Source of the DNA: a candidate division WS6 bacterium OLB21
GTDB lineage: Bacteria; Patescibacteriota; Dojkabacteria; B142; OLB20
Assembly: GCA_001567305.1 (NCBI GenBank)
Contig: JYPD01000008.1
Span: forward strand, 1 to 32,330
Reading direction: 5' to 3'
Length of the DNA: 32,330 bases
The position numbers and the translations under genes are program-made. The notes beneath the pieces were generated by a model. The model had not been told where the DNA came from. It was given only the letters and a program-made list of their open reading frames with translations, and made no database searches. Of this stretch, positions 25,161 to 32,162 are shown piece by piece (position 1 is the stretch's first letter; each line of letters starts with the position of its first letter).

Positions 25161-25929
25161 CTTTAAGAAACAATTTGGGCAGAACTTTCTAAGAAACACA
25201 TCTTTTGTTATTGATCTACTTACGGCATCGGGGATTTCAAAAGACGACCATGTATTAGAAATTGGTCCCGGAGACGGATCAGTTACAGAATATATTTGCG
25301 AAAGTGCAGCAAGCATTACTGCAGTAGAAATTGATGCTGAATTGATTGATTCTCTAAACTCTAGATTCTCTGCATACCCGAACTTCAAATTAATAAACCA
25401 AGATATTCTATCTTTTAACGAGTCTGATAATTTTGCAAATAAAGACTATATTGTTGTGGGTTCTCTTCCTTACAACATCTCAAAAAACATTATTAGAAAA
25501 TTCTTAACCAGCAAGAATCCCCCAAAAAGAATGGCTGTGATCATGCAAAAGGAAGTGGCAGAAGATTATACTGCAAATACTCCAAGGTCTTCGTTCCTTT
25601 CTAATTTTGCATCTCTATACTCTGAACCAAAGTACATTTGCACAATACCAAAAGAAGCGTTTGAACCGACCCCTAAAGTTGACGGCGCAATTGTCTTATT
25701 TGAAATTACACAGCCGAGATTCAATAATCCAGAAAAGTTACTTAGCTTTATCAAGATTGGATTTAGCTCACCTAGGAAAAAATTGAGTAGTAACTTGGCG
25801 AATGTTGGATTAGATAAAAATTCAATTGAAACCGAACTGGCAAAACTTGGATATTCCAAAACTGCCAGAGCAAGTGAGATTACACTTGATTCTTGGCATA
25901 TTCTGGTGAAAACTTATGGTAAGAATTGA
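25153..25929 (+). CDS. rsmA: 16S rRNA (adenine 1518/1519-N6) dimethyltransferase
   Basis: The 258-residue protein is KsgA/RsmA: FKKQFGQNFL at the N-terminus, the SAM-binding motif I VLEIGPGDGSVTEYI, the acidic ITAVEID, and INQDIL. Motif IV is SLPYNISK, and PKEAFEPTPKVDGAIVLFEI is the signature C-terminal part of the methyltransferase domain. It dimethylates two adjacent adenines near the 3' end of 16S rRNA, a late step of small-subunit maturation. In motif IV the usual Asn of NLPY is Ser; that position tolerates N, D or S across adenine methyltransferases, so activity is likely kept. It overlaps dnaE by 8 bases and tgt by 14, so it is clearly in one transcript with both. Confidence 0.96.
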   Translation: MHNFKKQFGQNFLRNTSFVIDLLTASGISKDDHVLEIGPGDGSVTEYICESAASITAVEIDAELIDSLNSRFSAYPNFKLINQDILSFNESDNFANKDYIVVGSLPYNISKNIIRKFLTSKNPPKRMAVIMQKEVAEDYTANTPRSSFLSNFASLYSEPKYICTIPKEAFEPTPKVDGAIVLFEITQPRFNNPEKLLSFIKIGFSSPRKKLSSNLANVGLDKNSIETELAKLGYSKTARASEITLDSWHILVKTYGKN

Positions 25930-27079
25930 AGAAGTCAATAATATTCGACGAGCGACAATTGATACGCCTCACGGTCAGATCAATACACCCACTTTTATGC
26001 CAGATGCCACATACGGAACCGTCCAAGAGGTAAGCATGCAAGATCTTCGTGATGTAGGAATAAATGAATTTGTTACAACAACCCTTCATATCGAACAGGC
26101 AATAGGCAGTGAGTATCTTAAAGAATATGGAAGTATGCATAAGTTTACTGGCTGGGACAGGCCAATACTCACGGACAGTGGAGGTTTTCAAGTCTATTCA
26201 TTGATACATCGCAATAGCAGCAAACATAATCAAATTACCGAAGCAGGATGCAGCTTTATCGATTACAAAACTGGTAATTACAACTTCCTCTCGCCTGAAA
26301 GATCACAGTACATACAGCATCTAATCGGCTCTGATATTAGAGTAGTTCTTGATGAACCTTTAATTGAAGACGACAGCATCTCTAAGATTCGCCAATCTGT
26401 GGAACGCACAACTAGGTGGGCACAACGATCTAAAAAGGCATTTCTAGAATTTAACCAACTTAGCGAAGCGGACTTTAATAATCCGGAAATCAAACGGCCT
26501 TTACTATGTGCAGTGATTCAAGGTGCCAGTAGCTTCGAGTATCGAAAGATCAGTGCAGAAGGTCTAATTGACATTGGATTCGACATCTATGGTTTTGGAG
26601 GAATGCCTCTGCGTGGGAAATATTCATGGAAAGAAGATGGAAAAGCAGGTAGTTTTTACCACGAACTAACTAGCTATGTAGCAGAGCTTATACCAAAAGA
26701 CAAGATTCGCTATGCACTTGGTGTTGGGAACCCTGACAATCTAAAGTTTGCAATTGAAAGCGGATGGGACCTTTTCGACACTGTGCTTCCTACAAGAAAC
26801 GCAAGGCATGGATACTTGTATGTTAACAGCGGAGAAGGAGACGCCAGCTATGACAATTTCGATGTCATGCATATAAAATCCGAACGATACAAATTCGATG
26901 AAAGACAAATCGATACCAAGTTAGTTAACCCTGCTTATCCAAAACTTTCGAGAGCCTATTTAAGACACTTGATAAGAATGAAAAGCGGTTCAGGAACAAG
27001 AGTTGCAACTATGCATAACCTCCAGTTTTACACACAGTTTCTAAACGGTTTACTCAACAGATCTCCTATACCTGCTTGA
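25916..27079 (+). CDS. tgt: Queuine tRNA-ribosyltransferase, lacking the zinc-binding cysteines
   Basis: The 387-residue protein is a bacterial Tgt: PTFMPDATYGTV, TDSGGFQVYS with the first catalytic Asp, AVIQGASSFEYR, GFGGMPLRGK where typical enzymes have GG-L-A-V-G-E, GVGNPDNL, and LFDTVLPTRNARHG with the nucleophilic Asp. It exchanges guanine at the wobble position of GUN anticodons for a 7-deazaguanine. At the C-terminus the usual C-x-C-x-x-C before SRAYLRHL is absent (VNPAYPKL stands there), while the downstream HN (TMHNLQFY) is kept, so the structural zinc is probably lost. The substrate-loop change and lost zinc site make its preference (queuine, preQ1 or other) uncertain. Its 3' end overlaps the convergent FMN-binding gene by 14 bases. 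Confidence 0.9.
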   Translation: MVRIEEVNNIRRATIDTPHGQINTPTFMPDATYGTVQEVSMQDLRDVGINEFVTTTLHIEQAIGSEYLKEYGSMHKFTGWDRPILTDSGGFQVYSLIHRNSSKHNQITEAGCSFIDYKTGNYNFLSPERSQYIQHLIGSDIRVVLDEPLIEDDSISKIRQSVERTTRWAQRSKKAFLEFNQLSEADFNNPEIKRPLLCAVIQGASSFEYRKISAEGLIDIGFDIYGFGGMPLRGKYSWKEDGKAGSFYHELTSYVAELIPKDKIRYALGVGNPDNLKFAIESGWDLFDTVLPTRNARHGYLYVNSGEGDASYDNFDVMHIKSERYKFDERQIDTKLVNPAYPKLSRAYLRHLIRMKSGSGTRVATMHNLQFYTQFLNGLLNRSPIPA

Positions 27080-27543
27080 GAGATGAAAGTGCTTCTTTAA
27101 ACGCATCGTTTGTTATTGTTGATCCGCTTACCAAGTCCAAATCAGGAACATCTTTAACTTCTTTTCCGACAATGATTTCTCGAAGCTGATCATTATATTT
27201 AACAAGGTATGGATTCTCAACAATTTCGTCATCTTTGAGCATAACGACATTTTACACTTTCTATCTTGCCATCACGAACACTTAGACTAATGCCAACTTT
27301 GTCAGTCTTTTCTGCAACCGGAACATAATATTCTGCAGTAGTATAATAGTCGCCATCTCTATAGTTAAGCGCCTCAAGGATGTCAACAACTGCTGGGTCA
27401 TCGTTATTAATGTTAATTTGCATACCACCCGGAGGATTGGACACCAATGCAAGTCCTCCTAGGGCTACAAGTAAGATACCTCCACCTGCAGCAATAGGTA
27501 CGATAGGATTTGACTCATTTTTCTTTGCTTTTTTCTTGGCCAT
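27066..27543 (-). CDS. Membrane-anchored FMN-binding-domain protein (flavinylation acceptor); one frame break
   Basis: Read across one break, about 158 residues. A Lys-rich start (MAKKKAKKNESNP) precedes a membrane anchor (IVPIAAGGGILLVALGGLAL). An outer FMN_bind domain follows, with YYTTAEYYVPVAEKTDKVGI, VRDGKIESVNVVMLKDDE, and near the C-terminus DLVSGSTITNDAF. The D-x-x-(S/T)-G-(A/S)-(S/T) site is where ApbE attaches FMN to the last Thr by a phosphoester bond. It should be a small extracytoplasmic electron carrier. The break is a surplus base in T4 27250-27253; without it only the first 104 residues are open, and the flavin site is lost from the frame. The gene follows apbE by 22 bases on the same strand but has its own TATAAT 6 bases before the ATG. 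Confidence 0.8.
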
Positions 27544-27549
27544 AATAAA

Positions 27550-27555
27550 ATTATA
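27550..27555 (-). promoter_or_regulatory. -10 box of the FMN-binding gene, leaderless
   Basis: A perfect TATAAT on the minus strand, with 6 bases before the ATG at 27543. Predicted transcription starts at the A of the ATG. It lies between apbE and its likely substrate gene, so the two may be expressed at different levels. Confidence 0.5.
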
Positions 27556-27565
27556 AAAAATTAAT

Positions 27566-28455
27566 TCACCTGTCTAAGGTGTTAAAAGTTCCCTGATAAT
27601 TTGCTGATTTCATATAAGACCCATTCTCATAGACGACGGCATATTCACAATTCATTGCTCTGGAAATTGCTTGATATTGAAAAGGTCTGGCTGCGAACAA
27701 TGCGGTACTGACGGCATCTGCTGTCTTTGTATCCTTGGCTTCAGTAAACACTGCTGCAATTCCTCGAGCAGGCTTTCTAGTTTGTGGGTCAATTATGTGA
27801 GCAAAAGTCGATCCATCGTGCAGAGCCTTCCAGTATCTACGATTTTGAGAGGAACATGCTATTGCTGCGTTTTTTATCTTGATGGATCCAATAAATTCTT
27901 GTTCATTAAATGGATTTTCAAGGGCACATTCTATCTTGTCGTTATTATCACTGGATGCATAGATATCTCCTCCAGCATTGATCACAAAATTTGTGATATC
28001 TCTTGTTCGCAATAAAGATGCAACCTTATCTACTAACCAACCCTTGCCAATCCCGCCGATGTCAATCTGAATGTTCTTAGATAGAGCTATGTAATCTGGT
28101 TCAAGGCTCTGAAAGGGATTACGAATATCCTCTTCAAGACCAGGAGTTATATGTTCGATACCATACCCTGCATGAACAAGAATATTACACACAGCCAAAT
28201 TGAACGCACCAGCAGATAAAATCCTTAAGTTCTCAGAATAACTAAGTATTTCATATAACTCCTGCGGAAAGTTATTTAAACTTTGAGACTTATTTAATTT
28301 TGATATCAAAACTTGAGGGTATAAACCTTGAATAGCTATGTTCGAAATCGAGAATCATAGCTGTTATTTCTGCTTTTAGCTCAGAAGATAATTCTGCAGT
28401 ATATGATTTAATGATCCAAAAAAGTGCCTAGTGCCTCAAATACAAACTTGCTCAT
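27566..28455 (-). CDS. apbE: FAD:protein FMN transferase (ApbE); two frame breaks
   Basis: About 295 residues when read across two breaks. The conserved part has IDIGGIGKGWLVDKVA (family pattern D-x-G-G-I-x-K-G), FVINAGGDIYAS, FAHIIDPQTRKPA and DAVSTALFA, all diagnostic of ApbE, which moves FMN from FAD to a Thr of a target protein outside the cytoplasm with Mg2+. The N-terminus, from ATG 28455, reads MSKFVFEALGTFWIIKSY, the family's 'alGT...i' start. It needs one surplus base removed in A6 28418-28423 and another in A4 28310-28313 to reach SLISKLNKSQSLNN. No signal peptide is visible in this start, which is unusual for an exported ApbE; a membrane or cytoplasmic location should be considered. 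The likely target is the next gene downstream. Confidence 0.87.
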
Positions 28456-28477
28456 TTATCAGAACTCTATATTTGAT

Positions 28478-28483
28478 ATTATA
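28478..28483 (-). promoter_or_regulatory. -10 box of apbE
   Basis: A perfect TATAAT on the minus strand predicts a start near 28471 and a leader of about 16 bases before the ATG at 28455. Confidence 0.45.
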
Positions 28484-28502
28484 TAACCTCCAATACTTTG
28501 TC

Positions 28503-28521
28503 CATGCGAGGCAGTCGCATG
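28503..28521. other. Hairpin between the VanW-like gene and apbE
   Basis: A perfect 7-base-pair stem, CATGCGA/TCGCATG, with loop GGCAG, lies in the 98-base gap. It has no T tract on either side. It may weakly end transcription of the VanW-like gene or mark a processing site; the sequence does not decide. Confidence 0.3.
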
Positions 28522-28553
28522 TTCATTTGTGGCGAGCATAACAATTTTTAGCT

Positions 28554-29340
28554 TCAACCTTCGAGGTCTTTGTTGCCGGCGATTTCAGGATTAATAGTGA
28601 ATCTATAATCCTGCAAAGGGACTCCTTCGCTTGCCTGAAATACAGTATATCCTCTGCCTGAATATGTTTTGTAGTAATCACCATGAGGTGCACGATCTCC
28701 CTTTTTATAAACAAATAAGTCGACTCCGAACTTTTCTTTAAACGACTTATTGGCGTTATCTAATAATTGTCCTAAGGCACTTGTGCTCCAACAAACTCCA
28801 GATCCAAAATAATACCCGTTTGTAGGACGGATGTAGCCGTTCCATGTTTTTATATTTATATATTTATCTTTAACCACTCCAATTGAATCTCCGGGCCGAA
28901 GAATTGGCATTTTGTTTAGTCCTAAAACCCCAGCCGCAGCGTTCTCGTATTTTCCGTAGTAATAGTCTTCTGCAAATAATGGCTGTTCAGAAAATGAGTT
29001 CTTGTAAACCATATCTGGGTTATCCTCTAAAGTGATAGTTTGTCTACCATAATCGTATTCAAAGTCTGCTATCTCTTCATACTTGTAACTAATTGTTGGA
29101 TTATTTATTACCACTCTAAAATTGTCTGCCGCAGCATTTGTTCCCTCTCTCAAATGTATGGGCGAAAGGTGGTAAAATTGATTATGAATATTTGGGAGTC
29201 TACCTAGTCCTGAAATACCAGAAAAAACCGAGAACTGGGGATTGTTAACAATCCCCCGATCTAACAGTGAAGATAACTGTAAGGAAAGAACTAATTAGAA
29301 CAAAAAATACAAAGCATAAATAAGCAATAACAGCTCTCAT
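28554..29340 (-). CDS. VanW-like secreted or membrane-anchored protein; one frame break
   Basis: Read across one break, about 261 residues. The start at ATG 29340 gives MRAVIAYLCFVFFVLISSFL, an uncleaved signal anchor. The body contains HLREGTNAAADNFRVV, IGVVKDKYINIKTWNGYIRP and TNGYYFGSGVCWSTSALGQL, followed by a helical and loop region. The GSGVC-x-x-S-T stretch corresponds to the 'GGGVCQ-x-S-T' core of VanW-like proteins, whose function is unknown (they are often found near glycopeptide resistance or cell-wall genes). The break is one surplus base in C5 29253-29257, at the edge of a perfect palindrome; without it the frame is open only from 29153. Its own promoter is not clear. Neighbours on the same strand are apbE and the FMN-binding gene. 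Confidence 0.68.
29237..29256. repeat. Perfect 20-base palindrome inside the VanW-like gene
   Basis: GGGGATTGTT is followed directly by AACAATCCCC, a perfect inverted repeat without loop. It lies about 85 bases downstream of the VanW-like start and 130 bases upstream of uvrB. It could be an operator-like site or a fold-prone site that caused the adjacent C-run indel. No factor is known. Confidence 0.6.
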
Positions 29341-29386
29341 ATAATTGTGCAAAAGTTACTCTAAATATAGCAAATTCAATAAGAAA

Positions 29387-31552
29387 ATGAACTACGCGAA
29401 AAATAGCTTTAGACTACAAAGTAAATATAAACCTTCAGTAGATCAAAATAGTGCAATCGAAAAAATTTCTTCAGCAATTAAACACGGAGCAAAAGCACAA
29501 ACACTGCTTGGCGTAACCGGCAGTGGTAAAACCTTCACAATGGCCAACATTATCGAGAAAACTCAAAAGCCAGCGCTCATATTAGCTCATAACAAAACAC
29601 TGGCAGCACAGCTTTATTCTGAATTTAAAGACTTCTTTCCAGAAAATGCTGTTGAATACTTTGTTTCATATTACGATTATTATCAGCCAGAAGCTTATGT
29701 TCCCAGAAGAGATTTATACATCGAAAAAGATTCAGATATCAACGAAACCATAGAAAGATACAGAAGTGCAGCCACACAAGCTATCCTGTCCAGAAAAGAT
29801 ACAATCATAGTAGCCTCAATTTCATGTATCTATGGACTTGGAAATCCTGACGACTACCTTAGTTTGTCCAGAACAATAACAAAAGGAGAATCCTATGCTC
29901 GCGAAAAATTGTTACTGCATCTTTCTGATATGCAATACGAACGAAGTGAATTTGACTTTTATCCGGGACTATTTCGAGTCAGAGGCGAAACCGTAGATAT
30001 TTATCTCCCGACTGGCGATAAAGCATTAAGAATTGAATACTTCGGAGATGAAGTTGAAAATCTAAAACTGATTAATGCAGTTAGCGGAGAAGTGCTTGAA
30101 AAGCCAGAAATATTTACTGTTTTTCCAGCAAAGCAGTTTGTTACACCATACGAAGCTCTCAAACAGGTCATTCCACAAATAGAAACAGACCTGATTAAAG
30201 AAGTTAAGAGCTTAAAGAAGAAAGGTAAAGATCTAGAAGCAAGTAGACTAGAACAAAGAACTCGCTACGATTTGGAAATGTTGCAAGAAACTGGTTACAC
30301 ATCTGGAATAGAAAATTATTCCCGTTACATTGAAAGAAGATCGGTTGGATCACCACCGTCGACTCTCATAGACTATTTCCCCGATGACTGGCTAATTTTT
30401 ATTGATGAATCTCACATGACTCTCCCGCAGATTCGTGGTATGTACAATGGAGATAGATCCCGAAAACAGACATTGGTAGAGTATGGATTCAGGTTAAAAG
30501 CCGCACTTGATAATCGACCTTTAACTTACGAGGAATTCTGGAGAAAAGTTAACCAAGCTGTATTTGTGTCAGCGACTCCCACGGAAACTGAATTAAATAT
30601 GAGTCGCGAAAGCATAAAAAAGTTGGACTCTGATGCTACAGAGAATATGCTTCTGAAAAACTACAATGGTGTTGCCGAACAACTGATACGACCCACGGGG
30701 CTTTTAGATCCGGTGATCCAAATTCGTCCGATTGATGTCAGCAATGCCAATACACTAGTACAAGAGATAAGTCGTTGTAAATACAACGATTTACTTTTTG
30801 ATCCTGCATCGATTAACAAAAACCAGATCGACGATCTTCTCGAAGAGATTAGAATTACACTCGCCAAGAAGCAAAGAGTTTTGGTTACAACTCTTACCAA
30901 AAGAATGGCAGAAGATTTAACAGCGTTTCTTCAAGAGCTGAAAATAAAGGTTCAGTATATACACTCAGATGTAGAGGCTCTCGAAAGAGTTCAACTCTTA
31001 AAAGAATTGCGTATGGGGAAATTCGATGTACTGGTCGGCATCAATTTACTTAGAGAAGGTCTCGATTTACCAGAAGTATCATTAGTCGCTATCCTAGACG
31101 CAGACAAAGAAGGATTCTTGCGCTCAGAAACAAGCTTAATTCAAACCATAGGAAGAGCCGCGAGACATGTTGAAGGTAGAGTAGTTATGTACGCTGAAAA
31201 AATCACCGGAAGCATGCAAAGAGCGATAGATGAAACTAGACGCAGAAGAACGATACAAAACGAATACAACATCAAGCATGGAATCACTCCCAAAACAATC
31301 CAAAAAGCAATTAAAGATCTTCTGATTTCTGCAAATACAAGCGAAGACGATAAAGAATTATTCGGCGAAGCCAAGACAATATCAGAAATACATAAGACTG
31401 CCGAGCACTATAAACTTATGAGCAAAAAGGAAAGAACGCTGTTTCTTATTGAGATAGAAACACAAATGCAGATTCTGGCAGATATGCTACAGTTTGAGAA
31501 AGCGGCAGAACTGAGAGACCTGCTTAACGAGCTTAAACAAAAAAAGAAGTAG
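29387..31552 (+). CDS. uvrB: Excinuclease ABC subunit B
   Basis: The 721-residue protein is a full UvrB: Walker A GVTGSGKTFTMAN (about 42), the beta-hairpin signature YYDYYQPEAYVPRRD, the DESHMTLPQIRGMY motif (about 339), VSATPTETEL, EQLIRPTGLLDP, the late helicase motifs VGINLLREGLDLPEVSLVAI and SETSLIQTIGRAARH, and a C-terminal UVR domain (FEKAAELRDLLNEL). It loads damaged DNA from UvrA and recruits UvrC for nucleotide excision repair. Two stretches are longer than in standard UvrB: about 20 extra residues between VSATP and EQLIRP, and about 28 between IQIRP and QIDDLLEEI. I chose the ATG at 29387 rather than a TTG at 29345, as UvrB homology begins with FRLQSKYKPS just after it. It is 47 bases from the divergent VanW-like gene. 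Confidence 0.96.
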   Translation: MNYAKNSFRLQSKYKPSVDQNSAIEKISSAIKHGAKAQTLLGVTGSGKTFTMANIIEKTQKPALILAHNKTLAAQLYSEFKDFFPENAVEYFVSYYDYYQPEAYVPRRDLYIEKDSDINETIERYRSAATQAILSRKDTIIVASISCIYGLGNPDDYLSLSRTITKGESYAREKLLLHLSDMQYERSEFDFYPGLFRVRGETVDIYLPTGDKALRIEYFGDEVENLKLINAVSGEVLEKPEIFTVFPAKQFVTPYEALKQVIPQIETDLIKEVKSLKKKGKDLEASRLEQRTRYDLEMLQETGYTSGIENYSRYIERRSVGSPPSTLIDYFPDDWLIFIDESHMTLPQIRGMYNGDRSRKQTLVEYGFRLKAALDNRPLTYEEFWRKVNQAVFVSATPTETELNMSRESIKKLDSDATENMLLKNYNGVAEQLIRPTGLLDPVIQIRPIDVSNANTLVQEISRCKYNDLLFDPASINKNQIDDLLEEIRITLAKKQRVLVTTLTKRMAEDLTAFLQELKIKVQYIHSDVEALERVQLLKELRMGKFDVLVGINLLREGLDLPEVSLVAILDADKEGFLRSETSLIQTIGRAARHVEGRVVMYAEKITGSMQRAIDETRRRRTIQNEYNIKHGITPKTIQKAIKDLLISANTSEDDKELFGEAKTISEIHKTAEHYKLMSKKERTLFLIEIETQMQILADMLQFEKAAELRDLLNELKQKKK

Positions 31553-31554
31553 AA

Positions 31555-32110
31555 CTAACTGATAAGTCCTTTTTCCAGAAGTCGTTTTCTGCTCAATTCT
31601 ATTTCTAGGAACAAATCACGAAGCATGGCAACAGATGTTAGCAGTGAGAACAGAAAACAACCGATTAGTATAAATCCGTAGGTTGTACCAGCCAAAAAAT
31701 TAATAAAAACTACCAGAGTTGCTATCCAAATAAAAAATCACCCAAACTGCAGCCGAATGGTATAGCTCATAACTTGTTTTAATCAGCATTAGCAGGTTAT
31801 ACCTTGCCAGGATATTTACAGTCTTGATGTCAATATGTGTGTCATGAAATTTAAGTGCCGCAATCAAAACATAAGAGAAGCCGGTGGCAACTAATACGAA
31901 CATAAATAAATCTGAATAGGAGGAAAGGACTTGCAAATCAGCCTGATCAGCAACGGTTCTAAATGTGAGAAGTGCTTCTGGAACAGAGATAAGACCAAGC
32001 TCTATTCCAAATACAGAAGCCGTCAGATACAAACCTACTACCTTACCAAATACTAGTAAGGCAAACGGCAATAAAGAATAATCGATAAGTTTAACAAGTG
32101 TTGGCGTCAT
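31555..32110 (-). CDS. Multi-pass membrane protein of unknown function; one frame break
   Basis: Read across one break, about 184 residues with four likely membrane segments. The first three are LLPFALLVFGKVVGLYL, LFMFVLVATGFSYVLIAAL and, beyond the break, WVIFIWIATLVVFINFLAGT; the fourth is FILIGCFLFSLLTSVAML. The C-terminus is charged and cytoplasmic (LEIELSRKRLLEKGLIS). The break is a surplus A in A6 31732-31737; without it the third segment ends early at 31700. I recognise no family. It starts at ATG 32110, and a TAATAT (32117-32122) 6 bases upstream predicts a leaderless mRNA. Its stop is 2 bases from the uvrB stop. Confidence 0.68.
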
Positions 32111-32116
32111 AGCTAA

Positions 32117-32122
32117 ATATTA
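32117..32122 (-). promoter_or_regulatory. -10 box of the membrane-protein gene, leaderless
   Basis: TAATAT on the minus strand, with 6 bases before the ATG at 32110. The predicted transcription start falls on the A of the ATG. The box lies 41 bases after the rpsT stop. Confidence 0.45.
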
Positions 32123-32162
32123 GCGTTTAAACGCAACGAAGGAAAGACAGGAAACCGAAAAA

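Noticed and set aside
25916-27079. Archaeosine-type or DNA-modifying (DpdA-like) enzyme instead of Tgt
   Set aside because: Overall motifs and length are bacterial Tgt (DSGGFQV, LFDTVLPTRNARHG), and it sits in an rsmA operon with no DNA-modification partners.
29345-29386. TTG start for uvrB
   Set aside because: The added 14 residues are not part of UvrB; the ATG at 29387 is followed at once by homologous sequence.
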